Counted from the first letter of the stretch, positions 36,529-45,564 are shown. The stretch is DNA of 52,487 bases from VBAS01 sp964444975 (GCA_964444975.1 CAYUJD010000018.1:1-52487), one strand, 5' to 3'. Program-made: numbers and translations. The notes: generated from the letters alone by a model not told the origin.

Positions 36529-37383
36529 ATGCTTCTGTCAATAATTATAGTAAACTATAACAGCAAACTGCTGCTGGAGCAGTGTGTTGCTTCGGTAAAA
36601 AAAGCTGTTGCCGGCATTAACAGCGAAATCATTGTTGTGGACAACAACTCGACCGACGGCAGCCGCGATTACTTACTCCCCCTGTTTCCGGGCGTGAAAT
36701 TTAATTTCAATAATGCGAATGCCGGTTTTGCCAAAGCCTGCAACCAGGGTTATAAAATTTCTTCCGGTGACTATGTTCTTTTTCTGAACCCCGATACAAT
36801 TATTCCAGGGAACTGCCTGCAGGACTGTCTTTTATTTTTTCAAACCCATGCTGACGCCGGAGCAGTGGGTGTAAGAATGATTAACGGCAAAGGAAAATTT
36901 TTGAAGGAATCAAAAAGAGGATTTCCCTCCCCGGCTGCATCTTTCTTTAAGCTTTTTGGATTTGCCTGGTTATTTCCCCGCTCCGCAATTTTTGCACGCT
37001 ATTATCTTGGTCATTTGCCCGAAAAGGAAAACAACCCGGTGGATGTACTGTCTGGCGCATTTATGATGCTTCGCCGCGATGTGCTGGAACTAACCGGCGG
37101 TTTCGATGAAAATTTTTTTATGTACGGCGAAGACATTGATTTCAGCTACCGCATACAACAGGCAGGTTTTAGTAACTACTATCTCGGAAAAATTACCATT
37201 ACCCATTTCAAAGGCAGCAGTACCGTGTATAATGCTGAGCGGGTAAATAATTTTTACGCGGCCATGAAGCTGTTTGTAAAAAAGCATTATGAAAACAAAA
37301 AGCCCGGCTGGCAGACCGGCCTTTTATATGCCGGTATCAGCACCAGGAAATGGTTATCTATGGCAGGTCTTTTATTCAGGTAA
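36529..37383 (+). CDS. Family 2 glycosyltransferase (rhamnosyltransferase-like)
   Basis: 284-residue GT-A enzyme. LSIIIVNYNSKLLLEQCV starts the nucleotide-sugar fold, VVDNNSTDGS follows, then FLNPDT as the metal-binding acidic motif, and GAFMMLRRDV with GGFDENFFMYGEDIDFSYR (in part GEDIDFSYR) contains the catalytic acid region. This pattern is typical of WbbL-like rhamnosyl and related transferases in surface polysaccharide assembly. The next gene starts 89 bases downstream. Confidence 0.93.
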   Translation: MLLSIIIVNYNSKLLLEQCVASVKKAVAGINSEIIVVDNNSTDGSRDYLLPLFPGVKFNFNNANAGFAKACNQGYKISSGDYVLFLNPDTIIPGNCLQDCLLFFQTHADAGAVGVRMINGKGKFLKESKRGFPSPAASFFKLFGFAWLFPRSAIFARYYLGHLPEKENNPVDVLSGAFMMLRRDVLELTGGFDENFFMYGEDIDFSYRIQQAGFSNYYLGKITITHFKGSSTVYNAERVNNFYAAMKLFVKKHYENKKPGWQTGLLYAGISTRKWLSMAGLLFR

Positions 37384-37472
37384 CCGGGTGACAAACCAAT
37401 TCCGTTCATCATTGTATATTCGCCCCGGACAGCAGAACGGCGTAACTTTAAACAAAAGCAGCTCACACCCGG

Positions 37473-39005
37473 ATGGCCAATATAATTGATATAAAAATTC
37501 CCAAAGCCATTGCTTCGGCTTTGCGCCTGCCGCAAAACGACCCGCGGCACCAGCAGCTAAGGGTTTTAAAAAAGTTGCTGCACAAGGCAAGGTTTACCGC
37601 ATTTGGCCAGCAATACCGCTTTGATGAAATATTGCTGGACCGCCATCCCGCAAGAAAATTCCAGGAACTGGTGCCTGTACATGATTACAATAAAATTTAT
37701 AATGACTGGTGGAAAAAAACCATTGAAGGCGTACCCGACGTGGCATGGCCGGGCAAGATAAAATACTATGCTCTCAGCTCCGGCACATCGGAAGCAGCCA
37801 GTAAATACATACCCGTCACCAAAGAAATGCTGCGCAGCAATACTATCAATTACATAAAACAGTTTATTACACTGCTCGGTTACGAGCATTTGCCACGCCA
37901 TGCCATGACCAAAGGCTTCCTGATGCTGGGCGGCGCCACCGATCTGCAAAAAGGAAAAGCCGGCTGGTATGCCGGCGACCTCAGCGGCATTCTTGCAAAA
38001 AAGCGCCCCTTCTGGTTTCAAACTTTTTATAAACCCGGCGGACGCATTGCCGCCATCAAAGACTGGAACCAGAAACTGCACGAAATAGTGGAGCATGCAC
38101 GTGAGTGGGACATTGGTTATATTGTTGGCGTGCCGGCCTGGTGCCAGATGTGCATGGAAATGGTGATTGAACATTACAAAGTGAAAAATATTCACGAGAT
38201 ATGGCCCAACCTTGGCTTTTTTGTTCATGGCGGCGTGGCATTTGAGCCCTACAAAAAAGGATTTGAAAAATTGCTGGGCAAACCGATTGTGTATATCGAA
38301 AACTATCTGTCAAGCGAAGGATTTATCGGGTATAAAACAAGAGAGCATGCCCGGGGTATGAAGCTGATACTTGATAATAACATCTTTTTCGAGTTTGTGC
38401 CTTTTGATGAAAAAAATTTCGACCACGACGGAAACATTATGGCCGGCCCCGAAGCATTGATGATACACGAAGTGGAGGAAGGCAGGGAATATGCCCTGCT
38501 GATGAGCACCAATGCCGGTGCCTGGCGTTACCTCATAGGCGACACATTAAAATTTGTGGATCTGGATCACTGCGAAGTGCTGATTACCGGCCGCACCAAA
38601 CATTTCCTGAGCCTCACCGGCGAACACCTGAGCGTGGAAAACATGAACAGGGCCATCGAGCTGGTAAGCGAGGAAATGAATATCTGCATTCCCGAATACA
38701 CCGTTGTAGGGTTTCCTTATAACAACTTTTTTGCACACAAATGGTATGTGGCCAGCAACGACAACTGCGATACCGAACTGCTGAAAAACAAAATTGACCA
38801 GCACCTCCGCCACCTGAACGACGATTATGCCACGGAAAGAAACAGCGCCTTAAAAGAAATATTTCTGGAAAAACTTCCCGAAGAAAAATTCCTGAAGTTT
38901 ATGGAGCTAAAGGGCAAGCTGGGCAGCCAGCACAAATTTCCCCGGGTGATGAAAGGAAAAATGCTGGAAGACTGGAGCCGGTTCCTGGAAACGGAAAATA
39001 TTTGA
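37473..39005 (+). CDS. GH3 family acyl-adenylate-forming protein
   Basis: 510-residue member of the GH3 superfamily, related to plant enzymes that join amino acids to acyl hormones by way of an acyl-adenylate. Marks: ALSSGTSEAASKYIPVT (ATP-binding P-loop-like Ser/Gly/Thr motif), GFLMLGGATDL, VGVPAWCQMCMEMV, NYLSSEGFIGYK and YALLMSTNAGAWRYLIGDTLKFVD (in part NAGAWRYLIGDT), then the hinge ITGRTKHFLSLTGEHLS. Bacterial members are common in Bacteroidota but their substrates are unknown. Confidence 0.93.
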   Translation: MANIIDIKIPKAIASALRLPQNDPRHQQLRVLKKLLHKARFTAFGQQYRFDEILLDRHPARKFQELVPVHDYNKIYNDWWKKTIEGVPDVAWPGKIKYYALSSGTSEAASKYIPVTKEMLRSNTINYIKQFITLLGYEHLPRHAMTKGFLMLGGATDLQKGKAGWYAGDLSGILAKKRPFWFQTFYKPGGRIAAIKDWNQKLHEIVEHAREWDIGYIVGVPAWCQMCMEMVIEHYKVKNIHEIWPNLGFFVHGGVAFEPYKKGFEKLLGKPIVYIENYLSSEGFIGYKTREHARGMKLILDNNIFFEFVPFDEKNFDHDGNIMAGPEALMIHEVEEGREYALLMSTNAGAWRYLIGDTLKFVDLDHCEVLITGRTKHFLSLTGEHLSVENMNRAIELVSEEMNICIPEYTVVGFPYNNFFAHKWYVASNDNCDTELLKNKIDQHLRHLNDDYATERNSALKEIFLEKLPEEKFLKFMELKGKLGSQHKFPRVMKGKMLEDWSRFLETENI

Positions 39006-39138
39006 AGCAGGATACCATTAATAATTTTTATTATTAATTGGAAATAAAGAAAGGTGCCGGTAGCCGGTGTAAAAATCACAATAACCCATCGGGCAGCAGA
39101 GCCAATAATCAATAATGAATAATTAATTTTCAACAACT

Positions 39139-39771
39139 GTGCTGGAGGCATTGCTTAAAGGATTAACCCTCGGCCTGCTGCTGAGCATTTCAGTGGGTCC
39201 GGTGGTTTTTTCCATCATCAAGCAAAGCCTCAACAGCGGTCACCGCGGCGGGCTGACATTTGTTTTTGGCGTGTCGGCATCAGATATTTCACTTGTTTTA
39301 ATCAGCAATGTATTTACCCAGTTGTTTGGCTACCTGGTGAGGCACAAAAGCATGATAGGCATTGCCGGCAGTATTTTTCTCATCGGGCTCGGCATCTTTT
39401 TTATTTTTTTTAAAAAAATAAAAGTGGACGACAGCGGGGTGCATGTGATACTGCTGAGGAAAAGAGATTATATAAAAACATTCTTTTCCGGTTTTTTTAT
39501 GAACACACTTAACCCGGCAGTTTTTCTTTTCTGGTTTACCACATCCTCCACACTCATCATCATGCCGGTGCAGCACCGCATCATTGCCTTTGTTACCTGC
39601 CTTGCTTTTGTGCTGGGCACCGACATACTGAAAGTGATGATGGCGCAGAAAATCAGGAAAAAACTTACGCCCCACAATATTCAAATCCTCAGCCGAATCA
39701 ACGGGCTCATCCTGCTTGGCTTTGGCATGGTGCTGCTCTGGGGCCTGTTTTTTTACAGCGATAAAATCTAA
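39139..39771 (+). CDS. LysE family translocator
   Basis: 210-residue inner-membrane protein with six hydrophobic helices. LysE/RhtB-type marks: LGLLLSISVGPVVFSIIKQSL and GFFMNTLNPAVFLFW. Members export amino acids or related small molecules. It starts with GTG at 39139; the upstream 130 bases contain AT-rich inverted repeats (TTAATAAT/ATTATTAA at 39018-39037). mtgA follows after 18 bases. Confidence 0.9.
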   Translation: MLEALLKGLTLGLLLSISVGPVVFSIIKQSLNSGHRGGLTFVFGVSASDISLVLISNVFTQLFGYLVRHKSMIGIAGSIFLIGLGIFFIFFKKIKVDDSGVHVILLRKRDYIKTFFSGFFMNTLNPAVFLFWFTTSSTLIIMPVQHRIIAFVTCLAFVLGTDILKVMMAQKIRKKLTPHNIQILSRINGLILLGFGMVLLWGLFFYSDKI

Positions 39772-39789
39772 AGTTTATTTTGCAGATAA

Positions 39790-40521
39790 ATGAAGGCAGG
39801 AAAATTTTTTAAAAAGCTGTGGAAATGGACAAAGCGGATTGTCCTTTTTATTTTTTTCTTCCAGCTTTTTTATATCCTGTTGTTGAAATGGGTGAACCCG
39901 CCCATAACCATAACGCAGCTCAGCAGTTATTTTTCCGGCGACGGACTGAAGCGGGATTATGTCAGCCGGAAAAATATTTCAGAAAATGCAAAGCTGGCTG
40001 TCATAGCTTCCGAAGACCAGTTGTTTGCCGACCACCGGGGCTTCGACTGGAAAAGCATAAAGAAGGCCATGAAGTATAATGAAAGAAAACCCGGACGCAT
40101 CCGCGGCGCCAGCACCATCAGCCAGCAGGTGGCCAAAAATGTTTTCCTGTGGCAGGGCCGCAGCTGGATACGGAAAGGGCTTGAAGTCTATTTCACTTTT
40201 ATGATTGAACTTACCTGGGGGAAAAGAAGAATCCTGGAAGTATACCTGAACGTGATTGAAATGGGAAAAGCTGTGTACGGTATCGAAGCCGCAGCACAGG
40301 CCTATTTTAATAAACCCGCAAAAAACCTCGCAAGACATGAAGCGGCGATGATTGCCGCCAGCCTGCCCAACCCGAAAAGGTATTCAGTGAAACCGCTTTC
40401 GAATTATGTGGCAACCCGCAGCCAATGGGTGCTGCGCCAAATGAATAATCTGGAAGGCGATACCGATATAATGAAAATTATTAAAGGAGAAAAAATTGTT
40501 TCAGCAAAAACTTCAAAGTGA
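39790..40521 (+). CDS. mtgA: Monofunctional peptidoglycan transglycosylase MtgA
   Basis: 243-residue GT51 enzyme that polymerises lipid II glycan strands. A single N-terminal membrane helix (about 17-33) is followed by the GT51 domain: SEDQLFADHRGFDW with catalytic Glu75, GASTISQQVAKNVFLW, RKGLEVYFT, KRRILEVYLNVIEMG and AAASLPNPKRY-like MIAASLPNPKRY. No transpeptidase domain. Probably cotranscribed with the LysE gene; converges on the GT39 gene with a 2-base gap. Confidence 0.95.
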   Translation: MKAGKFFKKLWKWTKRIVLFIFFFQLFYILLLKWVNPPITITQLSSYFSGDGLKRDYVSRKNISENAKLAVIASEDQLFADHRGFDWKSIKKAMKYNERKPGRIRGASTISQQVAKNVFLWQGRSWIRKGLEVYFTFMIELTWGKRRILEVYLNVIEMGKAVYGIEAAAQAYFNKPAKNLARHEAAMIAASLPNPKRYSVKPLSNYVATRSQWVLRQMNNLEGDTDIMKIIKGEKIVSAKTSK

Positions 40522-40523
40522 AA

Positions 40524-41852
40524 TTATTTGCCCGTATAGGCGGGTACAAACCGCAACCCCACCGGGCCTTTTTTTGTAAGCACTGAATCGGGAAAAGTAT
40601 GCACGTCATAAATGTCCGCAATGAACACCGGTTTGCCGGTCAAAGAATCATCCGTGGGCCAGAAATCAAAATTATTTTTTCGGTGACCGGGAATATTGAT
40701 GGAGTGTGACGGCTTGCCGCTGTAAAACCAGATGAGTGATGCCCGCTGGTACGAATTATAAAACAGCACTGGTTTGTCGCCGGTTTTTGCTGCAATAGCC
40801 ATCGCCCAGGCCCGGTTGCCTTGAAACCTTCTTTTCACTGCATTATCCGGGCCGATATCAACTACCAGGTAAATGCGCCCTGCTATGATGAGCAGCAGCG
40901 AAACAAAAGCAATAATCTTTACTGTTTTTGCCCACGAAATTTTTCCTGTCAAAAACTGGTGACTCAGCACAAGCAAAGGAATCAGCACCGGCATAGGCCA
41001 GTTGGCTTCCACTTTGCCACGAAAAGAGCTGATGAAGAATAGAAGGTAAATGCCGGCCATTGTAAACTTCAGCGCCTTTTCAGTTTTATTTTTTGTTTTG
41101 TAAATAAAGGCAGCAGGCAAAAGAATAAAACCCATCAGCGGGCCGGCCAGCAATAGCTGTCCAAGAATAAATTCAGTTGTATAATAAAATCTGTAGTCGC
41201 TTACATTGCTTTCAAAAAGATGATAGCGGAAACTCACCCAGTTGTGTTCCCATTGCCAAAGCAGGTGAGGTGAATACAACAGTATAACCAATACAGCGGC
41301 CAGCCATGCTGGCCATTTTGCCAGCAGTTTTATGTTAGATAAAAATGTGAACAGCACAATCAACAACCCGTGATACTTGGTGTAAAAAAGCAGGGAGATG
41401 GCCATAGCCAGCAGCAATGCGCCGCGCCAGTTTTGCTGCCGCAGAAAAATGCGATAACAATAAAAGAACAGGGCCGAAAAAAACAACAACGGCGTATCCG
41501 GCACGGCAAGGAAACCACCCACCTGCAAAACGCCAATGCTAAGTACGATGCTGTAAAACAGGAAAGGATTCTTTTTTTCAGTGAGAGATTCAGCAATCCA
41601 AAAGGTAGCGGTATTCAGCACGGCGCATGTCAGCCGCACACCCGTTTCATTTTGAAATATTGCATACCCCCATTTAATCATCAGCGCTATCATAGGTGGA
41701 TGATCAAAATACCCCCAGGCTGGGAAACGGGAATACACCCAGTAGTAGGCTTCGTCGGCAATCAGTTCGGTAGAGGCCGATTGCAACAGGGCAAGCAAAA
41801 GCCAGGTGCTGTAAAAAAGAAGACGGTGATGTTTTTGGAAAAACAGATTCAT
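40524..41852 (-). CDS. GT39-type glycosyltransferase (ArnT/PMT-like membrane protein)
   Basis: 442-residue protein with about ten membrane helices. The first extracytoplasmic loop carries the GT-C acidic motif in LIADEAYYWVYS and the YFDHPPMIALMIKWG block typical of lipid-linked sugar transferases such as ArnT. A soluble C-terminal tail follows (NSYQRASLIWFYSG). It probably moves a sugar from a polyprenyl carrier to a cell-envelope acceptor. The frame is open to 41888; the Met at 41852 gives the standard N terminus and avoids overlap with the upstream kinase gene. Confidence 0.9.
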   Translation of the reverse strand: MNLFFQKHHRLLFYSTWLLLALLQSASTELIADEAYYWVYSRFPAWGYFDHPPMIALMIKWGYAIFQNETGVRLTCAVLNTATFWIAESLTEKKNPFLFYSIVLSIGVLQVGGFLAVPDTPLLFFSALFFYCYRIFLRQQNWRGALLLAMAISLLFYTKYHGLLIVLFTFLSNIKLLAKWPAWLAAVLVILLYSPHLLWQWEHNWVSFRYHLFESNVSDYRFYYTTEFILGQLLLAGPLMGFILLPAAFIYKTKNKTEKALKFTMAGIYLLFFISSFRGKVEANWPMPVLIPLLVLSHQFLTGKISWAKTVKIIAFVSLLLIIAGRIYLVVDIGPDNAVKRRFQGNRAWAMAIAAKTGDKPVLFYNSYQRASLIWFYSGKPSHSINIPGHRKNNFDFWPTDDSLTGKPVFIADIYDVHTFPDSVLTKKGPVGLRFVPAYTGK

Positions 41853-41877
41853 GGCTGCCGAATGTACAACGATTATT

Positions 41878-42459
41878 TTAACCTGCAAGCAGGTTGTCCA
41901 CAGCCTTTATGGCTGTTTGCAGTCTCTCTTCCGGCTGCCCGCTGATTTCTACCCACGGCGTGCTTTGCTGCAGCATTAAATTTTTGTACATGCCAAACAG
42001 CCTTTTTCTTGTTTCAGGTTCAGGATATTCACGCAGCTCATCTTTTACCCACGGCAAATCGGTATGGCAGAGCAGGTACAAATCATATTTTCTTTTAGCC
42101 AGCTGTTCCAGTATCCAGCCATGGCATTTGCCAAAAACAAACTCACACCATACTTTCATCACGTACATATCGGTGTCAATAAAGAGAAGTCTATAATCAT
42201 TAGCCGGTAGTCGTGAGTCAGTCACTATTGACTTTTGACTAAAGACTAACGACTGAACATACTCTTCCTCCAGCGCCAGCTGTCCTTGTGCAATGGTGAG
42301 AAGGTCGTTATACGTATACTTTGTGCCATACTCAAGCAAATAGGCACGTGCATATTCAGGACACCAGCTTGTGTGGTAATGTTCCGCAAGCTTTTCACTC
42401 AAGGTGCTTTTGCCGGTGCCTTCCGGGCCGATCACCACCACTTTTTTTAGCATACTCAA
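41878..42459 (-). CDS. NadR-type nicotinamide riboside kinase-like ATPase with an embedded repeat
   Basis: 193-residue P-loop protein: GPEGTGKSTL (Walker A, about 11-20), WCPEYARAYL, FIDTDMYVMKVWCEFVFGKC and LLCHTDLPWVKDELRE, which match the C-terminal kinase domain of NadR that phosphorylates nicotinamide riboside. No N-terminal DNA-binding or adenylyltransferase part. Residues about 69-90 (VFSQKSIVTDSRLPANDYR) are extra compared with the usual direct passage from the EEYVQ helix to FIDTDM, and are encoded by an AGTC-type repeat at 42209-42254. The partner transporter gene pnuC is 2.5 kb away, not in the same operon. Confidence 0.88.
   Translation of the reverse strand: MSMLKKVVVIGPEGTGKSTLSEKLAEHYHTSWCPEYARAYLLEYGTKYTYNDLLTIAQGQLALEEEYVQSLVFSQKSIVTDSRLPANDYRLLFIDTDMYVMKVWCEFVFGKCHGWILEQLAKRKYDLYLLCHTDLPWVKDELREYPEPETRKRLFGMYKNLMLQQSTPWVEISGQPEERLQTAIKAVDNLLAG
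42209..42254. repeat. GACT-type repeat inside the NadR-type kinase gene
   Basis: 46 bases with ends AGTCGT and ACGACT (inverted) and five GACT or AGTC words between, spaced about seven bases. It codes for residues 69-84 without a stop. Confidence 0.75.
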
Positions 42460-42479
42460 AAGTAGGAATGAATGCTTTT

Positions 42480-42514
42480 AAATGAAAAAGCTGCCGGAAT
42501 ACCGGCAGCTTAAA
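42480..42514 (-). terminator. Intrinsic terminator after the 131-residue secreted protein
   Basis: AAGCTGCCGG and CCGGCAGCTT form a perfect 10-bp stem with a 4-base loop (42488-42511); on the minus strand it is followed by TTTTTC. Confidence 0.85.
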
Positions 42515-42532
42515 AACTCCTTATCGGGGAAA

Positions 42533-42928
42533 TCAGCTTTCTTTTTTCACAACCACTTCTTCGGTGGTGGTGATTTTTTTATTGATTACAAATTTTTGCA
42601 CTACACCTGTCTTGCGTGAACTGATGCTGAGTGTCAGCTCACCCGATTCAATCAGCGGCTCTTCGATATAAACTTTTTTGTTGTACAAAGCGGTTGAAAA
42701 TTTTTCAGAATAGATGGTAGTACCGGTTTCATCTTTCAGTGAAATAAGGCAATCTTCCCCCGAAACATTTTCGACCAGCAGCCGGAATATGGACTGGTCG
42801 TCATTTTTTCCGAGGTAAACCACTTTGACAGCCGGAGTTTCTTCTTTCGGTGGCTGTGCTGAGGCGGCGGAAAAAAAGACTGCAAAAATAAATGCAAGTG
42901 CTCCCATTGATACGTGTTTTGTTTTCAT
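42533..42928 (-). CDS. Small secreted protein of unknown function
   Basis: 131 residues. Signal peptide about 1-25 (SMGALAFIFAVFFSAASAQ). The mature part is a likely beta sandwich: VKVVYLGKNDDQSIFRLLVEN, CLISLKDETGTTIYSEKF, LTLSISSRKTGVVQKFVI. The C terminus is Lys/Glu-rich (EEVVVKKES). Similar short periplasmic proteins are common in Chitinophagaceae; no function is known to me. Own terminator downstream; single-gene unit. Confidence 0.82.
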   Translation of the reverse strand: MKTKHVSMGALAFIFAVFFSAASAQPPKEETPAVKVVYLGKNDDQSIFRLLVENVSGEDCLISLKDETGTTIYSEKFSTALYNKKVYIEEPLIESGELTLSISSRKTGVVQKFVINKKITTTEEVVVKKES

Positions 42929-43273
42929 AAATTAAAGTTTTAAGGTTTAAAAAATCTTTTTTCAAATTTTCCGGGAAGCAATACGTTGGGAAGGCAGCAA
43001 TGCTGAGTGGAATTTTTTAAGCAGGTACCTGCGCCGGTCTTAAAGACAGATCTTCAAAAGCGATTCTGTTTTCAGTACAAACATAGACCGGCTTTGTAAA
43101 TGGTAAAAACCCAAATCAGCGGCTTAAATTTATTTGCAAACCGAATGACCGGAAGGAAAACTGCTGAACAGCAAAGTGTTGAAAAAAAAATTCATATTAT
43201 TTCCAAACCCGGTTGTTAATTTTTTTTAAAAGGAATTGAACAGGTGAACAACATAATTAATTGCGGATGCAGT
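42929..43273. other. Intergenic region without recognised gene
   Basis: 345 bases, AT-rich, containing the promoter region of the secreted-protein gene. No coding frame, RNA fold or repeat stood out. Confidence 0.6.
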
Positions 43274-43837
43274 TTACATTGCTTTTATCCATGCGGTTTT
43301 TGATTTCAGCACTTTTTTATACACAGGACAGCTTTCGGCATGTGCGCCCGGCAAATAGCCGGTGCTTACCAGGAACTCATTTACGATTTCGCCACCGGTA
43401 AAACGGAAAGTTTTTTTAAACAATTTTGTCCATTCATCTTTTGTTTTGGGATGATGCTGTTCAAGCCAGCGTTTAAATGAGCCGGAAGCGTTTTGCAGCT
43501 GCAATATGATTTTTGCATTTTCAATAGCCGCATGAATCTTCAGCCGGTTGCGGATGATGCCGGCGTTATTCATCAGCCGGTTAACATCTTTTTCTTGATA
43601 CGCTGCCACTTTTTTAATGTCAAACTGGTGATAGGCTTTTCTGAAATTTTCCTGTTTTTTCAGGATGGTGGTCCAGCTCAGCCCTGCCTGGTTGATTTCC
43701 AGTATCAGCCGGCAGAAAAGTTCATTGTCGTCATGAATGGGGAATCCGTAATGCCTGTCGTGGTATTCTTTATGCACGGCCTGCTCTTCTTTTTTCATTA
43801 AGGGAATGTAATCGCAGTAGGTTTTTATTTCCGCCAT
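43274..43837 (-). CDS. tag: DNA-3-methyladenine glycosylase I (Tag family)
   Basis: 187-residue base-excision repair enzyme of the HhH superfamily. Marks: Cys at YCDYIP, YHDRHYGFPIHDDNELFCRLILE (in part YGFPIHDDNELF), QAGLSWTTILKKQENFRKAY (in part GLSWTTILKK), NAGIIRNRLKIHA, and a C-terminal zinc site region HAESCPVY. The usual Tag zinc snap uses Cys and His at both ends, consistent with what is seen. Single gene. Confidence 0.93.
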   Translation of the reverse strand: MAEIKTYCDYIPLMKKEEQAVHKEYHDRHYGFPIHDDNELFCRLILEINQAGLSWTTILKKQENFRKAYHQFDIKKVAAYQEKDVNRLMNNAGIIRNRLKIHAAIENAKIILQLQNASGSFKRWLEQHHPKTKDEWTKLFKKTFRFTGGEIVNEFLVSTGYLPGAHAESCPVYKKVLKSKTAWIKAM

Positions 43838-43965
43838 AAAAATGTTTTTTCAAATATAAAACCAGACCGGCTAATGAAACCTGCAACAGGCGGTCAAAAA
43901 TTTTTTACCCAACTTTAAAGTAAAATAAAACCGTTGCCGTCTTCAATAGAAACAGCGGCAGAAAA

Positions 43966-44511
43966 ATGGAAATGGCGGCGAAATCGCAGAATATTATTCA
44001 GACCATCAAAGATTACGGCGCCCGGCTGTTTGGCTTTATCCGAAACCGCGTAGGCACCGATGAGGATGCGGAGGACATTTTGCAGGATGTGTGGTACCAG
44101 CTAAGCAGCCAGGCAAAGCTGGAAGATATTGAAAGCATCAGCGGGTGGCTGTACCGGGTGGCCCGTAATAAAATTACTGACACATACAGGAGAAAGAAAA
44201 GTCAATGGCAGGAGGAGGCTTTTAGCTACGGAGAGGAGGACGAATGGAGACTTCCTGCTTTTTTAATAAGCGAAAGTTATGATGCCGAAACAGAACTGGT
44301 AAGAAAACTTTTCCGGGACGCTTTGCTGAATGCTTTGCAGGAACTACCCCGGGAGCAAAGAAACGTTTTTGTGTGGAATGAGCTGGAAGAAATGACTCTG
44401 CAGGAAATAGCCGACCGGGAAAACGAGAATATTAAAACCATCATTTCACGTAAACGTTATGCTGTGCAGCATCTGCGCCGGCGGCTGGAGTTTTTATACA
44501 ATGATTTTTAA
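43966..44511 (+). CDS. ECF-type RNA polymerase sigma factor
   Basis: 181-residue sigma-70 family protein. Region 2 shows YGARLFGFIRNRVGTDEDAEDILQDVWYQL (in part DAEDILQDVW) and SGWLYRVARNKITDTYRR; region 4 shows LPREQRNVFVWNELEEMTLQEIADRENENIKTIISRKRYAVQHLR (in part MTLQEIADREN). No recognisable anti-sigma factor follows; instead a small two-helix membrane protein gene begins 19 bases later and may be its partner. Confidence 0.93.
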   Translation: MEMAAKSQNIIQTIKDYGARLFGFIRNRVGTDEDAEDILQDVWYQLSSQAKLEDIESISGWLYRVARNKITDTYRRKKSQWQEEAFSYGEEDEWRLPAFLISESYDAETELVRKLFRDALLNALQELPREQRNVFVWNELEEMTLQEIADRENENIKTIISRKRYAVQHLRRRLEFLYNDF

Positions 44512-44530
44512 AACTATTAAAAATAAAAAT

Positions 44531-44893
44531 ATGAGAAGCATAATCAGGAGAAAACCGTATTTAATCCCGCTGTTTATCATCATCGGGGCGGCAGCACTCG
44601 CATTATTTGGGTGGATAGTGATGGCTTTATGGAATGCCGTACTGGTGCCGGCAACAGGCGCAGGAGTAATTACCTTCTGGCAGGCGCTGGGCATACTGGT
44701 GCTCAGCCGTATACTTGTAGGTGGTTTTGGTGGAGGCAGCAGGAGCCGCCGCCGCGAGTGGTACTGGAAAAAGAAATGGATGAACATGACAACGGAAGAA
44801 AAAGCCCGGTTCAGGGAAGAATGGAAACAGTGCTACGGCAAAGATTTTTTTGATGAACAGAAAGATCAGACCAGCCCGGAATCGCAACAGTAA
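44531..44893 (+). CDS. Small membrane protein, probable partner of the ECF sigma factor
   Basis: 120 residues. Two hydrophobic segments (about 10-35, IPLFIIIGAAALALFGWIVMAL, and 44-68, GVITFWQALGILVLSRILVGG) followed by a Gly/Arg-rich stretch (GGGSRSRRREWYWKKKW) and a charged helical tail (MTTEEKARFREEWKQCYG). No family named. Position directly after the sigma gene suggests cotranscription and a regulatory or target role; that is inference. The open frame begins at 44459 inside the sigma gene, but the ATG at 44531 is the sensible start. Confidence 0.75.
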   Translation: MRSIIRRKPYLIPLFIIIGAAALALFGWIVMALWNAVLVPATGAGVITFWQALGILVLSRILVGGFGGGSRSRRREWYWKKKWMNMTTEEKARFREEWKQCYGKDFFDEQKDQTSPESQQ

Positions 44894-44924
44894 AATTGTT
44901 TGCATTAACTGATTTTGCAGCCGT

Positions 44925-45545
44925 TTATTTTTTTGCTCTTTTCATCCACTCCAGCAAACCGAATACAGCCATCAGCAGCAATACCAGGTAATACACACTG
45001 GTAAAGACATAATGCTTTATGAAATACAGTGGAATGGAAGCAATATTGGTAAGGAGCCACCAATACCAGCTTTCCACTTTTTTCTTTGCCATCAGCCACA
45101 TGCCTGTGAAGGCGGTGGCCGACGCAAAAGCATCAGCCCAGGGAATGGCGCCGGGAGCAAAAGATTTTTTTAAAAAAATGAGTGAAAAAAAGATAGCGAG
45201 GTAACAGGCAGCAAAGAAACCAAGCTGGTACACCCACCATTGCCTGTCAGAAAATTTTATGTTCACCACATGATGCTGTGCTGCATCTTTTTTTGCCCAG
45301 AGCATCCAGCCGTAAATGCTCATTACCGTATAATAAAAATTGACGGATGCTTCGCCAATCAAATCTCCCTTCAAACTTAGCCAGATGTAAATGGTAGTAT
45401 TGATCAATCCTACCGGGTAAACCAGGATATTCTCCATGCGGCTGAACCACACACTGGCAATGCCTGCAAACACGGCAATATATTCAGGCCAGCCGGTGTT
45501 TTTCATGCCGGTAACAAACTGCTCAAGTATTTCCTGGAAAGACAA
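44925..45545 (-). CDS. pnuC: Nicotinamide riboside transporter PnuC
   Basis: 206-residue inner-membrane protein with seven hydrophobic helices. PnuC marks: EYIAVFAGIASVWFSRMENILVYPVGLINTTIYIWL (in part ENILVYPVGLINT), NFYYTVMSIYGWMLW, RQWWVYQLGF and WWLLTNIASIPLYFIKHYVFTSVYY (in part NIASIPLYFIKH). Facilitates vitamin B3 precursor uptake, trapped by a NadR-type kinase such as the one at 41878. The related PnuT (thiamine) and PnuX families are possible alternatives; no TPP riboswitch is seen upstream. Confidence 0.92.
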   Translation of the reverse strand: MSFQEILEQFVTGMKNTGWPEYIAVFAGIASVWFSRMENILVYPVGLINTTIYIWLSLKGDLIGEASVNFYYTVMSIYGWMLWAKKDAAQHHVVNIKFSDRQWWVYQLGFFAACYLAIFFSLIFLKKSFAPGAIPWADAFASATAFTGMWLMAKKKVESWYWWLLTNIASIPLYFIKHYVFTSVYYLVLLLMAVFGLLEWMKRAKK

Positions 45546-45564
45546 CCTTTAATTTTTTGTAAAC

